Below are positions 7,845 through 16,443 of a stretch of DNA of 37,079 bases, one piece after another (positions within the stretch are counted from its first letter, which is position 1; every line of letters begins with the position of its first letter). Both the position numbers and the translations under genes were made by a program. This DNA comes from Bacillus benzoevorans (GTDB taxonomy: Bacteria > Bacillota > Bacilli > Bacillales > Cytobacillaceae), in the NCBI RefSeq assembly GCF_014207535.1, contig NZ_JACHGK010000030.1:1-37079 (forward strand). The letters are read 5' to 3'. The notes beneath the pieces were generated by a model. It saw only the letters and a list, made by a program, of their open reading frames with translations. It made no database searches and was not told the origin of the DNA.

Positions 7845-10445
7845 ATGCCTGAGTTTTATCAGGTATCAAAAGAAAAGGTCATGGAATCTTTAGGAGTAAC
7901 CGAAAAAGGACTTACGAGTGAGGAGGTTCAAAGAAGACGCGCACAGTATGGATATAATGAATTGGAGGAAGGAAAAAGAAAGACCGCGATTCAAGTCTTT
8001 TTTGAACAGTTTAAAGACTTCCTGATTATCATTTTAATCATTGCCGCACTCATTTCTGCCTTTTTAAGAGAGGTAGAAAGTACACTGGTTATTTTAGTAG
8101 TAGTTGTATTGAATGCCGCACTTGGGACGATTCAGCATCTAAAGGCAGAGAAGTCGCTTAACAGCTTAAAGGCACTTTCTTCTCCGACAGCAAAGGTACT
8201 GCGGAACGGGCAGACCGTGGAAATCCCATCAAGAGAGGTAACCGTCGGGGATATTCTTTATTTAGATGCCGGAGATTTTGTCCCGGCAGACGGGAGAATC
8301 AGTGTCAATCATAGTCTGCAGGTGAATGAAAGTTCTTTAACCGGTGAATCCTTAGCCGTTTCTAAAGAACTGGAACCCATTGCCGAGAATGATGTTTCTC
8401 TTGGGGACCAAAAGAATATGGTATTTTCAGGAAGCTTTGTGACCTATGGACGAGCCACTGTAGTGGTGACGAATATTGGAATGAGCAGCGAAATTGGAAA
8501 AATTGCCAGTCTGTTAGAATCTGCACAGGAAAAGAAAACACCATTACAGGTTACTTTAGATCACTTCGGCAAAAGACTGGCCGTTATTATCATTATGATT
8601 GCCCTTATTATTTTTGCCGTGGATATTTATCGGGGACGGGAAATCATTGATTCCTTTATGTTTGCTGTTTCTCTTGCAGTCGCCGCAATTCCTGAAGCAT
8701 TAAGCTCAATTGTGACCATTGTGCTTGCTTTTGGTACACAAAAAATGGCAAAGGAAAACGCCATAATAAGAAAGCTGCACGCGGTTGAAAGTCTTGGAAG
8801 TATTTCCGTTATCTGTTCTGACAAAACAGGAACATTGACACAAAATAAAATGACTGTGCAAAAGGTATTTGTCGATAACAAGGTAATCGCACATGACCAA
8901 TTAAATCTTGATCATCCTTTAGAAAAAAACTTTCTCCTCATGGCGCTGTTGTGCAACGACTCGATCACAATGGATAAAAAGGAAATTGGAGATCCTACTG
9001 AGGTGGCATTAACGAATTTAGGCGAAGAGTACCGATTGGATGAATTGGTGGTAAGAGCGGAATATCCAAGGACAGGAGAAATTCCATTTGATTCCGAGCG
9101 GAAACTGATGAGCACGGTAAATAAAATCAATGACCGCTGCATCATGATTACGAAAGGGGCTTTGGATGTCCTTTTAACCCGGGTTAGTAAAATGGACACT
9201 TCGAAAGGGGTGGTTGAATTTACGGAGCAGCAGCGGAAAGAGATTGAAACGGTAAACCGAAATTTATCCGTTGCGGGACTGCGTGTACTTTGTTTTGCTT
9301 ATAAGGAAATTGGTGAGGAGCAGGAAATACATACAGATGATGAAAATGATTTGATCTTTGTTGGCTTGACCGCGATGATGGACCCCCCGCGTGCCGAATC
9401 AAAAGGTGCAGTTGAATCCTGTATCAGTGCCGGAATAAAGCCGGTTATGATCACCGGTGATCATAAAATAACAGCTGCGGCGATTGCAAAGCAAATTGGC
9501 ATATTGCAGGATGATTCTGAAGCAATAGAAGGGGTCGAAATTGAAAAATTATCGGACGAACAATTAAGAGAAAAGGTGGAGCAGCTCTCTGTCTATGCCA
9601 GGGTTTCTCCTGAACATAAAATTCGCATTGTGAAGGCCTGGCAGGAAAAAGGGAATGTTGTCGCGATGACCGGTGATGGGGTAAATGATGCACCGGCCTT
9701 GAAGCAGGCGGATATTGGAATCGCCATGGGGATTACGGGAACAGAAGTAGCGAAGGATGCATCGTCGATGATTTTAACTGATGATAATTTCTCTACAATT
9801 GTGAAGGCAATTTCCAACGGACGAAGCATATACGCCAATATCAATAATTCGATTCGCTTTCTGCTTTCAGGCAATACTGCCGGCATTCTCTCGGTGTTGT
9901 ATGCCTCTATGCTTGCGCTGCCGGTTCCGTTTGCTCCGGTGCATCTGTTATTTATCAATTTACTGACAGATAGTTTACCGGCTATTGCCCTCGGATTAGA
10001 GCCCTATAATAAAAAAATCATGAAGGAAAAGCCAAGGGATGTGCACGAGCCGCTCTTAAATCTCTCATTTTTAAATAAGGTAGGCATCGGCGGATTATTA
10101 ATCGCCATTTCAACGCTTATTGCTTTTCATCTCGGTCTGAAAACCGGGAATGAGTCTGTTGCGAGTACAATGGCGTTTTCGACATTATGTTTAGCAAGAT
10201 TATTCCATGGTTTTAACACAAGAGCAAAACAATCCATGTTTCAGATAGGCATATTTACCAACCACTATTTGTGGTTTGCACTGATAGTCGGCATCCTGCT
10301 ATTGCATCTTGTCCTGTTCATCCCGCCTCTTATGGGAATTTTTGAAGTGGCTGCTTTAACCGGAACACAGCTTGTCTATATATATGGACTATCCCTCATG
10401 CCGCTCGTTGTCATTCAGCTTTATAAAGTGATTTTTGTAAAATAA
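7845..10445 (+). CDS. P2-type cation-translocating ATPase
   Basis: The 866-residue protein has the full P-type ATPase layout: N-terminal cation_ATPase_N domain, actuator domain with LTGES, M4 motif VAAIPEALS, phosphorylation site DKTGTLTQ (Asp326), hinge MTGDGVNDAP and a C-terminal membrane block. M6 reads NLLTDSLPA (about residue 702), with the Asn, Thr and Asp of SERCA calcium site II. M5 reads GNTAG (about residue 675), keeping the Asn but lacking the site-I Glu771 equivalent. That pattern suggests transport of one divalent cation, probably calcium or manganese, per cycle. Ala replaces the usual Gly in PEGL. The start follows AAAGGGG. A bidirectional terminator separates it from hemAT. Confidence 0.9.
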   Translation: MPEFYQVSKEKVMESLGVTEKGLTSEEVQRRRAQYGYNELEEGKRKTAIQVFFEQFKDFLIIILIIAALISAFLREVESTLVILVVVVLNAALGTIQHLKAEKSLNSLKALSSPTAKVLRNGQTVEIPSREVTVGDILYLDAGDFVPADGRISVNHSLQVNESSLTGESLAVSKELEPIAENDVSLGDQKNMVFSGSFVTYGRATVVVTNIGMSSEIGKIASLLESAQEKKTPLQVTLDHFGKRLAVIIIMIALIIFAVDIYRGREIIDSFMFAVSLAVAAIPEALSSIVTIVLAFGTQKMAKENAIIRKLHAVESLGSISVICSDKTGTLTQNKMTVQKVFVDNKVIAHDQLNLDHPLEKNFLLMALLCNDSITMDKKEIGDPTEVALTNLGEEYRLDELVVRAEYPRTGEIPFDSERKLMSTVNKINDRCIMITKGALDVLLTRVSKMDTSKGVVEFTEQQRKEIETVNRNLSVAGLRVLCFAYKEIGEEQEIHTDDENDLIFVGLTAMMDPPRAESKGAVESCISAGIKPVMITGDHKITAAAIAKQIGILQDDSEAIEGVEIEKLSDEQLREKVEQLSVYARVSPEHKIRIVKAWQEKGNVVAMTGDGVNDAPALKQADIGIAMGITGTEVAKDASSMILTDDNFSTIVKAISNGRSIYANINNSIRFLLSGNTAGILSVLYASMLALPVPFAPVHLLFINLLTDSLPAIALGLEPYNKKIMKEKPRDVHEPLLNLSFLNKVGIGGLLIAISTLIAFHLGLKTGNESVASTMAFSTLCLARLFHGFNTRAKQSMFQIGIFTNHYLWFALIVGILLLHLVLFIPPLMGIFEVAALTGTQLVYIYGLSLMPLVVIQLYKVIFVK

Positions 10446-10458
10446 GATGGTCATTACT

Positions 10459-10498
10459 AAAAAGGCGGAAGATCGTTTACGGATCAGCCGCTTTTTTA
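10459..10498. terminator. Bidirectional terminator between the ATPase gene and hemAT
   Basis: An A-rich left arm with GGCGG pairs with CCGC followed by TTTTTT, with a single bulged G; an inner GATC/GATC pair extends the stem. It lies between the convergent ATPase and hemAT stop codons and can serve both. Confidence 0.8.
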
Positions 10499-10502
10499 AT
10501 TA

Positions 10503-11792
10503 TTACATATCTTGGGAGATAGAAGAAAGATTAGTCGCCGATACAGCCACTTCTTTAAATGCCGAACCTAATTCATTCGTGATTCTGACGAATGAAATAA
10601 GCTCTTGTTCGATTTTTTTATTTTGAATCTTGGTTTCATCCATTGCTTGTAAAATTTGCTGAAAGTGAGCCTCTGTTTCCTCCATTGTACTATTTTCATT
10701 CCCCACGGCTGTTTTAATTTTTTCAAGAGATTCCTTTAATTTTTCAATTTGTGTATTGGTGTTGAAAGTCAGGGAAGAGACATTTGTCACCGTATTTTTC
10801 GTTTCTTCGGAAAGTTTTCTTACCTCATCGGCAACAATGGAAAAACCGCGTCCATGTTCACCTGCTCTTGCTGCCTCAATGGCTGCATTGAGAGAAAGTA
10901 AATTCGTTTGATCGGCAATGCTAGTAACGATTTCAACGATTTTCCGCGTCTGATTCGAAATATCTAATAGTACTTGAACATCGTTGGAGATATCATTAAC
11001 GGATCGGCGGATATTGGCCAGATTAATCGCTTGATGGTCAAGCTGTTCTTTTCCTTTTTGAGCCCGTTCCTCTGCCAGTGTTGAAAGTTCTGTTCCAGTA
11101 TTAGCCAGTGAAACAATCTCATTGGATTGGTTATGCAGTTGTTGGAATGCGGCATCCGTTTCTTCAGAAATTGCGGCCAAATTTTGTGAAGCATTTGTTA
11201 CTTGTTCCCGAATGGATCTTTTTTCTTCTTCCATCGTTTGATTCATTTGATTAGAAGCTTCTTCGTAAGCCTCAAGGACGAGCTGTTGTTCAAAATTGAG
11301 CATTTTTGTGACGGCTTTAATAGCGGTTAAACAGTCAGACTTTGACTCGATATTTTCCTCAATTACTGAAATGATAGAGAGCAGTAATATTTCAAAAGCA
11401 ATCATATACCATTTTGTTGGAAGCTTAATCCTTACATGGGTAACAGCAATTTTTTCCCTTTTCTCAAGAAAATGGGCATCAATCTTTCCGGAAAACATTT
11501 CAAGCAAATGCTGCTTCAATGTCTGTTTTAGATGATCTGTAGAACTATGTTTCTGAATGATAGAAATTAGCAGTGGTTCTTGTGCTAGGTTTGCATAAAA
11601 ATGAGTGACGATTAGGTCGATTTTATCTATAAAAAAAGGCTGAAGTGCCAGCATAACCGATAAGTCCTTCTCTGTAAGCCCTGTCATTTTTAGCTGCATA
11701 TCTAGGTCCTTAGCGTGTGAAACCGTAATTTTTCCCTTCCCTTTGGCTGAATCCCAAATTGAGATCTCTTGTTTCTGTTTTTTGAAAAACAT
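10503..11792 (-). CDS. hemAT: HemAT-type globin-coupled aerotaxis transducer
   Basis: The 429-residue protein (B. subtilis HemAT is 432) joins a globin-coupled sensor to a methyl-accepting signalling domain. In the globin part the proximal haem ligand is His119, in AVTHVRIKLPTKWYM, and Tyr66 matches the distal B10 tyrosine; both are offset by four from H123 and Y70 of B. subtilis HemAT. Residues from about 200 form the coiled-coil signalling region, with the hairpin tip IADQTNLLSLNAAIEAARAG and GRGFSIVADEVRKLSE. No membrane segments are present, so it is a soluble oxygen sensor for chemotaxis. The start is the ATG at 11792, preceded by AGGAGG; an in-frame extension to 11885 lacks a ribosome site. 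Confidence 0.95.
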   Translation of the reverse strand: MFFKKQKQEISIWDSAKGKGKITVSHAKDLDMQLKMTGLTEKDLSVMLALQPFFIDKIDLIVTHFYANLAQEPLLISIIQKHSSTDHLKQTLKQHLLEMFSGKIDAHFLEKREKIAVTHVRIKLPTKWYMIAFEILLLSIISVIEENIESKSDCLTAIKAVTKMLNFEQQLVLEAYEEASNQMNQTMEEEKRSIREQVTNASQNLAAISEETDAAFQQLHNQSNEIVSLANTGTELSTLAEERAQKGKEQLDHQAINLANIRRSVNDISNDVQVLLDISNQTRKIVEIVTSIADQTNLLSLNAAIEAARAGEHGRGFSIVADEVRKLSEETKNTVTNVSSLTFNTNTQIEKLKESLEKIKTAVGNENSTMEETEAHFQQILQAMDETKIQNKKIEQELISFVRITNELGSAFKEVAVSATNLSSISQDM

Positions 11793-11924
11793 CGAAATTC
11801 CTCCTGCCGTCTCCAATAACGTTCTTGTATGTAAATGATACCATAAGTGTGAGGGAGATGGCGTTAGGAATAGGCTTAAATACATAAAATATTACTAAAA
11901 TAGATAGGGAAAAATATCCACTAT

Positions 11925-11999
11925 TAAAGCGGGAATCCTTATTTTTGAAAAAGACCTTACCCGCTTTATCGAATTTGCTGCGCCGATTTAAAGCGGGTA
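11925..11999 (-). terminator. Terminator of the ger operon with a competing third arm
   Basis: On the minus strand TACCCGCTTTA (11989-11999) pairs perfectly with TAAAGCGGGTA (11958-11968) and is followed by AAGGTCTTTTTC, a good intrinsic terminator for the ger operon. A third arm, CCCGCTTTA (11925-11933), repeats the first and can pair with the same middle arm instead. The two hairpins are mutually exclusive. hemAT starts about 130 bases further on in the same direction. Confidence 0.7.
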
Positions 12000-12021
12000 T
12001 GAAAGCTGCGAATGGGTCTGT

Positions 12022-12180
12022 TTATTTAAAAATTGAAAAAAACGGCAGGATCATGATCAGCAGGGAAAAAAATGTAACAGCGATTGCCCCGGTTTTCTGT
12101 TTCTCCTTCCATAATGTAACGGCGAAACCAAAGGTATAAAGGGTGATGATCAGCAGCATAAGAATAGCGAAAATATTCAT
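12022..12180 (-). CDS. Small two-helix membrane protein, probable germinant receptor D subunit
   Basis: This 52-residue frame (begins MNIFAILMLL, ends PFFSIFK) starts on the base next to the gerC stop codon. It has two hydrophobic segments, about residues 2-24 and 31-50, separated by a charged loop KEKQKTG, predicting two membrane helices. AGGAT in the gerC end serves as a ribosome binding site. Some Bacillus ger operons carry a fourth small gene for a two-helix D protein that modulates receptor function; position, size class and topology fit, though the known ones I recall are nearer 65-75 residues. The operon terminator lies just downstream. I assign the role by context, not by sequence identity. 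Confidence 0.7.
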   Translation of the reverse strand: MNIFAILMLLIITLYTFGFAVTLWKEKQKTGAIAVTFFSLLIMILPFFSIFK

Positions 12181-13428
12181 TTAATCCTCCATTTTTTTAT
12201 ATTTATTTGCTGTTTTGCCGTAATCTATGATATTGACTTCTACTTTTGTCGAAATATCCGCTTCAACAAACTTCTGCGACCAATTAAAGTCTTCGTATTC
12301 TTTTACGGTCCAAAAGTGTTTTCTGGCATAGAGTGATAAAGGATAGGGGGCACCTTTTAGTTCGGTTTGTGCTTTGATTAACACGTCTTCCATCGTCGAC
12401 GTTAAAAAACGGGACAGATTTTGTTTTAACTTTCGCCTGTTCTTTTCATCCTTTAAATTAACCATCGAAGGATTGGATAAAACCTCAATGGAAAACGGCA
12501 CCGTGATCTCTATCTTTGGCTTTGCTCCCCTAAGATTCATTTTTACTTTATTCCTCTTTGTTTTTAGCAGTCTAAAAGCCATCTGATCTTTTTCTTTGGA
12601 AAAAAAGTCCGGGGTATTGATTAAGATATCAGCAATGTCTGTTGTATCATCAAGAGTATTAACGATTCGTGTCTGCTGTCCTGATAGTTTATCAATCATC
12701 TTTCCATTTTTGAAGACTGCCGACCCGAGAAACTGTGTATCATCCAGTTCGCCGGTGACATTTAATTCCCCGGCAAGGTATTCGTCTTCCCCTTTAATTT
12801 CAGGGGTTTTTTGTCTCTCCGTTGTCGTGTACATCGCTAAAAATAGATCATTTCCCGCTTCTATCGTTTTAAAAAAGCGAAAGAGAGTGGAATCCGGGAT
12901 TAATCCATTTTCAATCCCATGTTCAATCATAAATTGAAAGTACTTATGTGGACGTGTCTCCATCCTTGGTTTATTCTTGAGAAAATATTTATTTGCTTTT
13001 TCTTTGCTGACTGCTAAATAGCCATCCATCCGGATCTCTTTATCTTTTATCGTATCATACAGTGTTTTTATGAAAGTAGGATCCTTGGCAAACTCTTCCG
13101 AAACAACGGTTATTTTTAATAGCTCATAGCTGATTTTGCGGGAAATGACGGCATTGGCCGTACCTTTTGCGGTTAAAAAGTCATTGGCATCAAAGCTGAT
13201 GATTTCCTTTGCCTTTTCCTGTGAACCACCGCCCCCCTGCATACTTCCTACCTCAGGATTGGCGATCAGCATCGTCACCTTAATTTTTCCTTTATCTTTT
13301 GACCGATCAAGACCAAGACCAATTACATAGGCCTTATCCTCCATCTCCTTTCGATCCCAACAGCCTGTTAAGAGACAGACAACAAACATGAGCAATAAGC
13401 ATTTACATACTGTTTTTCTTTTTAGCAT
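12181..13428 (-). CDS. gerKC: Germinant receptor C subunit, Ger(x)C lipoprotein
   Basis: The 415-residue protein has a lipoprotein signal (MLKRKTVCKCLLLMFVVCLL then LTGC) followed by CWDRKEMED, the classical Ger(x)C opening. Further matches are AYVIGLGLD and the C-terminal domain running to YGKTANKYKK. GerC subunits sit on the outer face of the spore inner membrane with GerA and GerB subunits and are needed for nutrient-triggered germination. The start is the ATG at 13428 with AAAGGAG upstream, inside the 3' end of gerB (26-base overlap); the frame is open to 13500, but those codons lie within gerB. A GGGGS-like run near residue 65 is unusual. Which receptor type this is (GerA, GerB, GerK or other) cannot be decided. 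Confidence 0.9.
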   Translation of the reverse strand: MLKRKTVCKCLLLMFVVCLLTGCWDRKEMEDKAYVIGLGLDRSKDKGKIKVTMLIANPEVGSMQGGGGSQEKAKEIISFDANDFLTAKGTANAVISRKISYELLKITVVSEEFAKDPTFIKTLYDTIKDKEIRMDGYLAVSKEKANKYFLKNKPRMETRPHKYFQFMIEHGIENGLIPDSTLFRFFKTIEAGNDLFLAMYTTTERQKTPEIKGEDEYLAGELNVTGELDDTQFLGSAVFKNGKMIDKLSGQQTRIVNTLDDTTDIADILINTPDFFSKEKDQMAFRLLKTKRNKVKMNLRGAKPKIEITVPFSIEVLSNPSMVNLKDEKNRRKLKQNLSRFLTSTMEDVLIKAQTELKGAPYPLSLYARKHFWTVKEYEDFNWSQKFVEADISTKVEVNIIDYGKTANKYKKMED

Positions 13429-14512
13429 GTTTAAATTCTCCTTTGAACAGAGCAGTCGCCCATAAAAGAATGCATAGGGCGGCATATATCGGGCCGGCAA
13501 AATATTTCACCTTGCCTTTAAACTGAACTGAAAGATCCAATGCTGATTCCGGTATCATTCCAATTAATAAATAAATCGCGGCAAGCGAAGGAATTAAATA
13601 TTGAAAATCCTTAATTTTAAATAGATGCCCGAACATATGGGCATTGATGTATAAAAACGCAGAAAAACGAATAAATGTAGCCATCAGCCAAATGGGTAAA
13701 AAGAGAATCTCGATATTAGAAAGAAAGCGGCCAAAAGAGATGTAACGAATGGCTGTATGGAAGGGGTAACCCATTCCTGTCATCGTTACATCAAATAGGC
13801 AGATGAAAACTAACACAGCAATACTCAAGTGGAAGATCACATAAAAATAGGCAATCCAAGTACTTTTTTTAAAATCCTTAAATGAAGTTACATAGGGCAA
13901 AATGGCAGTCAAAATAAAAAAGTCTGCATAAAGGGTTACTCTAGGAATGCTCTCTTTTAGGATATCCGCTATACCGGTACCCCATATAGGGAATATCGCT
14001 GAAATATTGGCATCTTGAGCACTTAAAAGTAAAGCAACATAAAAAGACAGAATGACATAAAATATAACAATATAGGAAACAGAACCAATATGCTGAATGC
14101 CCTTTTTTGCTCCATAGGCACAAACCAACATTAAGATGGCATAGATAATGAGGTTTGGGGTGGTTGTAAAATAATAGGTACGAATAATGTTGGCGTATGT
14201 TCTGGAATCGAAAGAGATAGCGACAGAATTAATCAAAAAAATGGCCATGCCGATGAAAAAGCCGATATACTTGCCGAACAGGTTTTGAATCAGTTCGAAT
14301 AGTGTTTTGTTTTGATGAACTGAGAACGTCTTTACAAGCAAATAAAAAGGAACAAAGAAAATGACGCCAGCTAAGAGCGGGATTATCCATGCTGCATTTT
14401 TTACATGGCTGTACAGCACGGCCGGTGTATCCTCTGACGCCTTTGATGCCACCATTAAAATGGCTATTGATGCATACTCACGAATACCTAGTTTACCTGG
14501 CTGCTGTTTCAT
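13403..14512 (-). CDS. gerKB: Germinant receptor B subunit (GerAB/Spo0A-type permease-like)
   Basis: The 369-residue protein has about ten membrane helices and belongs to the GerAB/ArcD-like spore germination family, related to amino acid-polyamine transporters and thought to bind the germinant. Visible family features are the N-terminal LGIREYASIAILMVASK, a KTLFELIQNLFGKYIG segment and IPRVTLYADFFILTAILPY. Its ATG overlaps the gerA stop by four bases (ATGA), so translation is coupled. The operon reads gerA-gerB-gerC plus a small fourth gene. Such operons are made in the forespore under sigma G. Confidence 0.92.
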   Translation of the reverse strand: MKQQPGKLGIREYASIAILMVASKASEDTPAVLYSHVKNAAWIIPLLAGVIFFVPFYLLVKTFSVHQNKTLFELIQNLFGKYIGFFIGMAIFLINSVAISFDSRTYANIIRTYYFTTTPNLIIYAILMLVCAYGAKKGIQHIGSVSYIVIFYVILSFYVALLLSAQDANISAIFPIWGTGIADILKESIPRVTLYADFFILTAILPYVTSFKDFKKSTWIAYFYVIFHLSIAVLVFICLFDVTMTGMGYPFHTAIRYISFGRFLSNIEILFLPIWLMATFIRFSAFLYINAHMFGHLFKIKDFQYLIPSLAAIYLLIGMIPESALDLSVQFKGKVKYFAGPIYAALCILLWATALFKGEFKHAKKKNSM

Positions 14513-16059
14513 GACTTTTGTTCCTTTCCTGTTCTGACCATATCTTTCGGCTTTGTATACCCAGGGCGGAATCTTTCCTTTATTGGAACATGACGGATGA
14601 TTAAATCCTTTGAAGAAAAGAAATGCGGCGTCATGGGTGCAAAGTATGGAGTTCCAAAGGATCTCAATGAAACTAAATAAAATAATCCTAAAACAAATAA
14701 TGCCGTGGAACCATATATACCGATAAAGCCCGATGAAAAGATAAATAAGAAACGACTCATGCGTAAGGCAAAGTTCAAGCTGATATCAATGATAATGAAG
14801 GAGCTCAAACCGCTCAGTGCGATGACAATGATCACAATCGGGCTGATAATATTCGCTTGCACCGCGGCCTGCCCAAGAATGAGTGCGCCAACAATTCCGA
14901 TCGTGGGGCCGATTGGGGACGGTACACGCAGTCCGGCTTCGCGAATAAGTTCAAAGGCTAGTTCCATAAGTAAGATTTCGATGATGGACGGGAAAGGAAC
15001 CCTTTCCCTCGTTCCGGCAATGGCCATTAATAAATCGGGGGGAATCATCCCGACATGATAATTTGTGACCGCAATATAAAAGGAAGAAGTGAAAAACGCA
15101 ATAAACATGGCAACGATTCGCAAAAGTCGAATAAAGTTACCGTACGGTGTCCGCAGGTAATGATCCTCCGGTGAATGGAAGATGCTCCAAAAGGTTGCCG
15201 GCAGGACAAGACAGCTTGGAGAGTTGGACATTAATAAAACAATATGTCCTTCTTCTATGAAAGCAGCAGCCCGGTCGGGACGTTCTGTATATAACAGAGT
15301 AGGGAATAAAGACCTTGGACGCTCTTCTAAGTATTGCTCCAAGATACTTAAATCTAGGATCGAGTCAGTATCTAGTGATTTTAACTTCTCTTTAAACGTC
15401 TGCAGCAGCTCTTCATTCGCCAAATCCTTTTCATAAATAAAAAAGACATCATTTCTTGATCGTTTTGAAACGGCATGTGATTCAACGATTAAGTTCTCAT
15501 TTTTAATTTTTTTACGAATGAGAGAAATATTATCGATTGCCTTTTCATTGAAGGATTCTTTCGCCCCTTTGACAATCACTTCGTTTTCGGACTTTTCAAT
15601 CGAGCGCCCGCTTATTTTTGTCGTTTCAAATAAATAGCATTCCGAATGTCCTTCGACAACAAGTGCTGTAATGCCGCCGGTAATGAGTTCTGTAATCTTT
15701 CCAACTTTTGTTTCTGTCTTTACGACAGGGTAGGTCACGATATCCTCAATTTTTTCGGAAGGATGATCAAATGTCATCAGTTTTTCCAATATGCCTTCTT
15801 GAATGTTTTGGATATCTGCCATTGTGCTGATATAAAGGATAAAGGCACGGCGTTTTAATGGCCGGATCGTAAATTCACGCAATTTAACATCCGTATTGAG
15901 CGGGATGCTGAAAAGAGTTTTAAATGTCTCGAGGTTTTTTTCAAGACGCTGGCTGATATCCTGCTCCTTTAATTGATCATTCTGTGCTCCTGACTGCTCC
16001 TTGAAATGCGGATCCGTATTCAATTGCTGAAGAAAAGTTTTCAATAATCGTTTTTTCAT
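14509..16059 (-). CDS. gerKA: Germinant receptor A subunit (GerA family)
   Basis: The 516-residue GerA-type protein has a soluble N-terminal region (about 1-290) followed by about five membrane segments and a cytoplasmic tail. Family motifs include the ERPDRAAAFIEEGHIVLLMSNSPS stretch (given here in part as RPDRAAAFIEEG), PPDLLMAIAGTRERVPFPS and ELIREAGLRVPSPIGPTIGI, followed by the hydrophobic core. Length is normal. The start follows GGGGG at good spacing. Upstream, CATAAAT resembles a sigma G -10, but the -35 match is poor, so I do not call a promoter. This gene heads the four-gene ger operon. Confidence 0.93.
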   Translation of the reverse strand: MKKRLLKTFLQQLNTDPHFKEQSGAQNDQLKEQDISQRLEKNLETFKTLFSIPLNTDVKLREFTIRPLKRRAFILYISTMADIQNIQEGILEKLMTFDHPSEKIEDIVTYPVVKTETKVGKITELITGGITALVVEGHSECYLFETTKISGRSIEKSENEVIVKGAKESFNEKAIDNISLIRKKIKNENLIVESHAVSKRSRNDVFFIYEKDLANEELLQTFKEKLKSLDTDSILDLSILEQYLEERPRSLFPTLLYTERPDRAAAFIEEGHIVLLMSNSPSCLVLPATFWSIFHSPEDHYLRTPYGNFIRLLRIVAMFIAFFTSSFYIAVTNYHVGMIPPDLLMAIAGTRERVPFPSIIEILLMELAFELIREAGLRVPSPIGPTIGIVGALILGQAAVQANIISPIVIIVIALSGLSSFIIIDISLNFALRMSRFLFIFSSGFIGIYGSTALFVLGLFYLVSLRSFGTPYFAPMTPHFFSSKDLIIRHVPIKERFRPGYTKPKDMVRTGKEQKS

Positions 16060-16158
16060 TCTCTAATCCCCCAATATTTACTTATATCTTTCGCAAATTA
16101 GGAGAATTTATGTAAAAAGGGAAATCTTTAATAGAAAAACTTGTGAGAAGGGAGCAAT

Positions 16159-16443
16159 ATGGTGAAACAGCTTTTTAATGCGAAGGATAAGCGGTTCAAG
16201 GTGGCACATAAGGAAGTGAGAATTGGGGCGGTCTTGGTAATCATCAATTTCCTGCTTTGGTTTGGCTTTGCTTATGGGATGGGCTCGGGTGACCCGCGTG
16301 AATACAACTATATCCTAGGTCTGCCGGAATGGTTTTTCTACAGCTGTATTTTCGGCACACTCATGAGCACACTGCTTGTCATATTAAGCGTGAAATTCCT
16401 TTTTAGAGAAGTATCTTTTGACGGTCAAGATGGGAGCGAGTAA
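16159..16443 (+). CDS. yhdT: YhdT family membrane protein (DUF997)
   Basis: The 94-residue protein has two membrane helices and a basic N-terminus. VRIGAVLVIINFLLWFGFAYG and GLPEWFFYSCI are typical of YhdT, which is encoded next to panF in many bacteria. The GAAGGGAGC ribosome site precedes the ATG, and the stop codon overlaps the panF start by one base (TAATG), so the two are translated together. It is probably an accessory subunit of the symporter, but its role is not proven. Confidence 0.9.
   Translation: MVKQLFNAKDKRFKVAHKEVRIGAVLVIINFLLWFGFAYGMGSGDPREYNYILGLPEWFFYSCIFGTLMSTLLVILSVKFLFREVSFDGQDGSE

Noticed and set aside
11945..12139. Plus-strand frame of 64 codons
   Set aside because: It begins with TTG without a ribosome site, and its translation is the reverse of the ger terminator and the small membrane-protein gene.
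16060..16158. Sigma G promoter for the ger operon
   Set aside because: CATAAAT resembles the -10, but no acceptable -35 lies at 17-18 bases.
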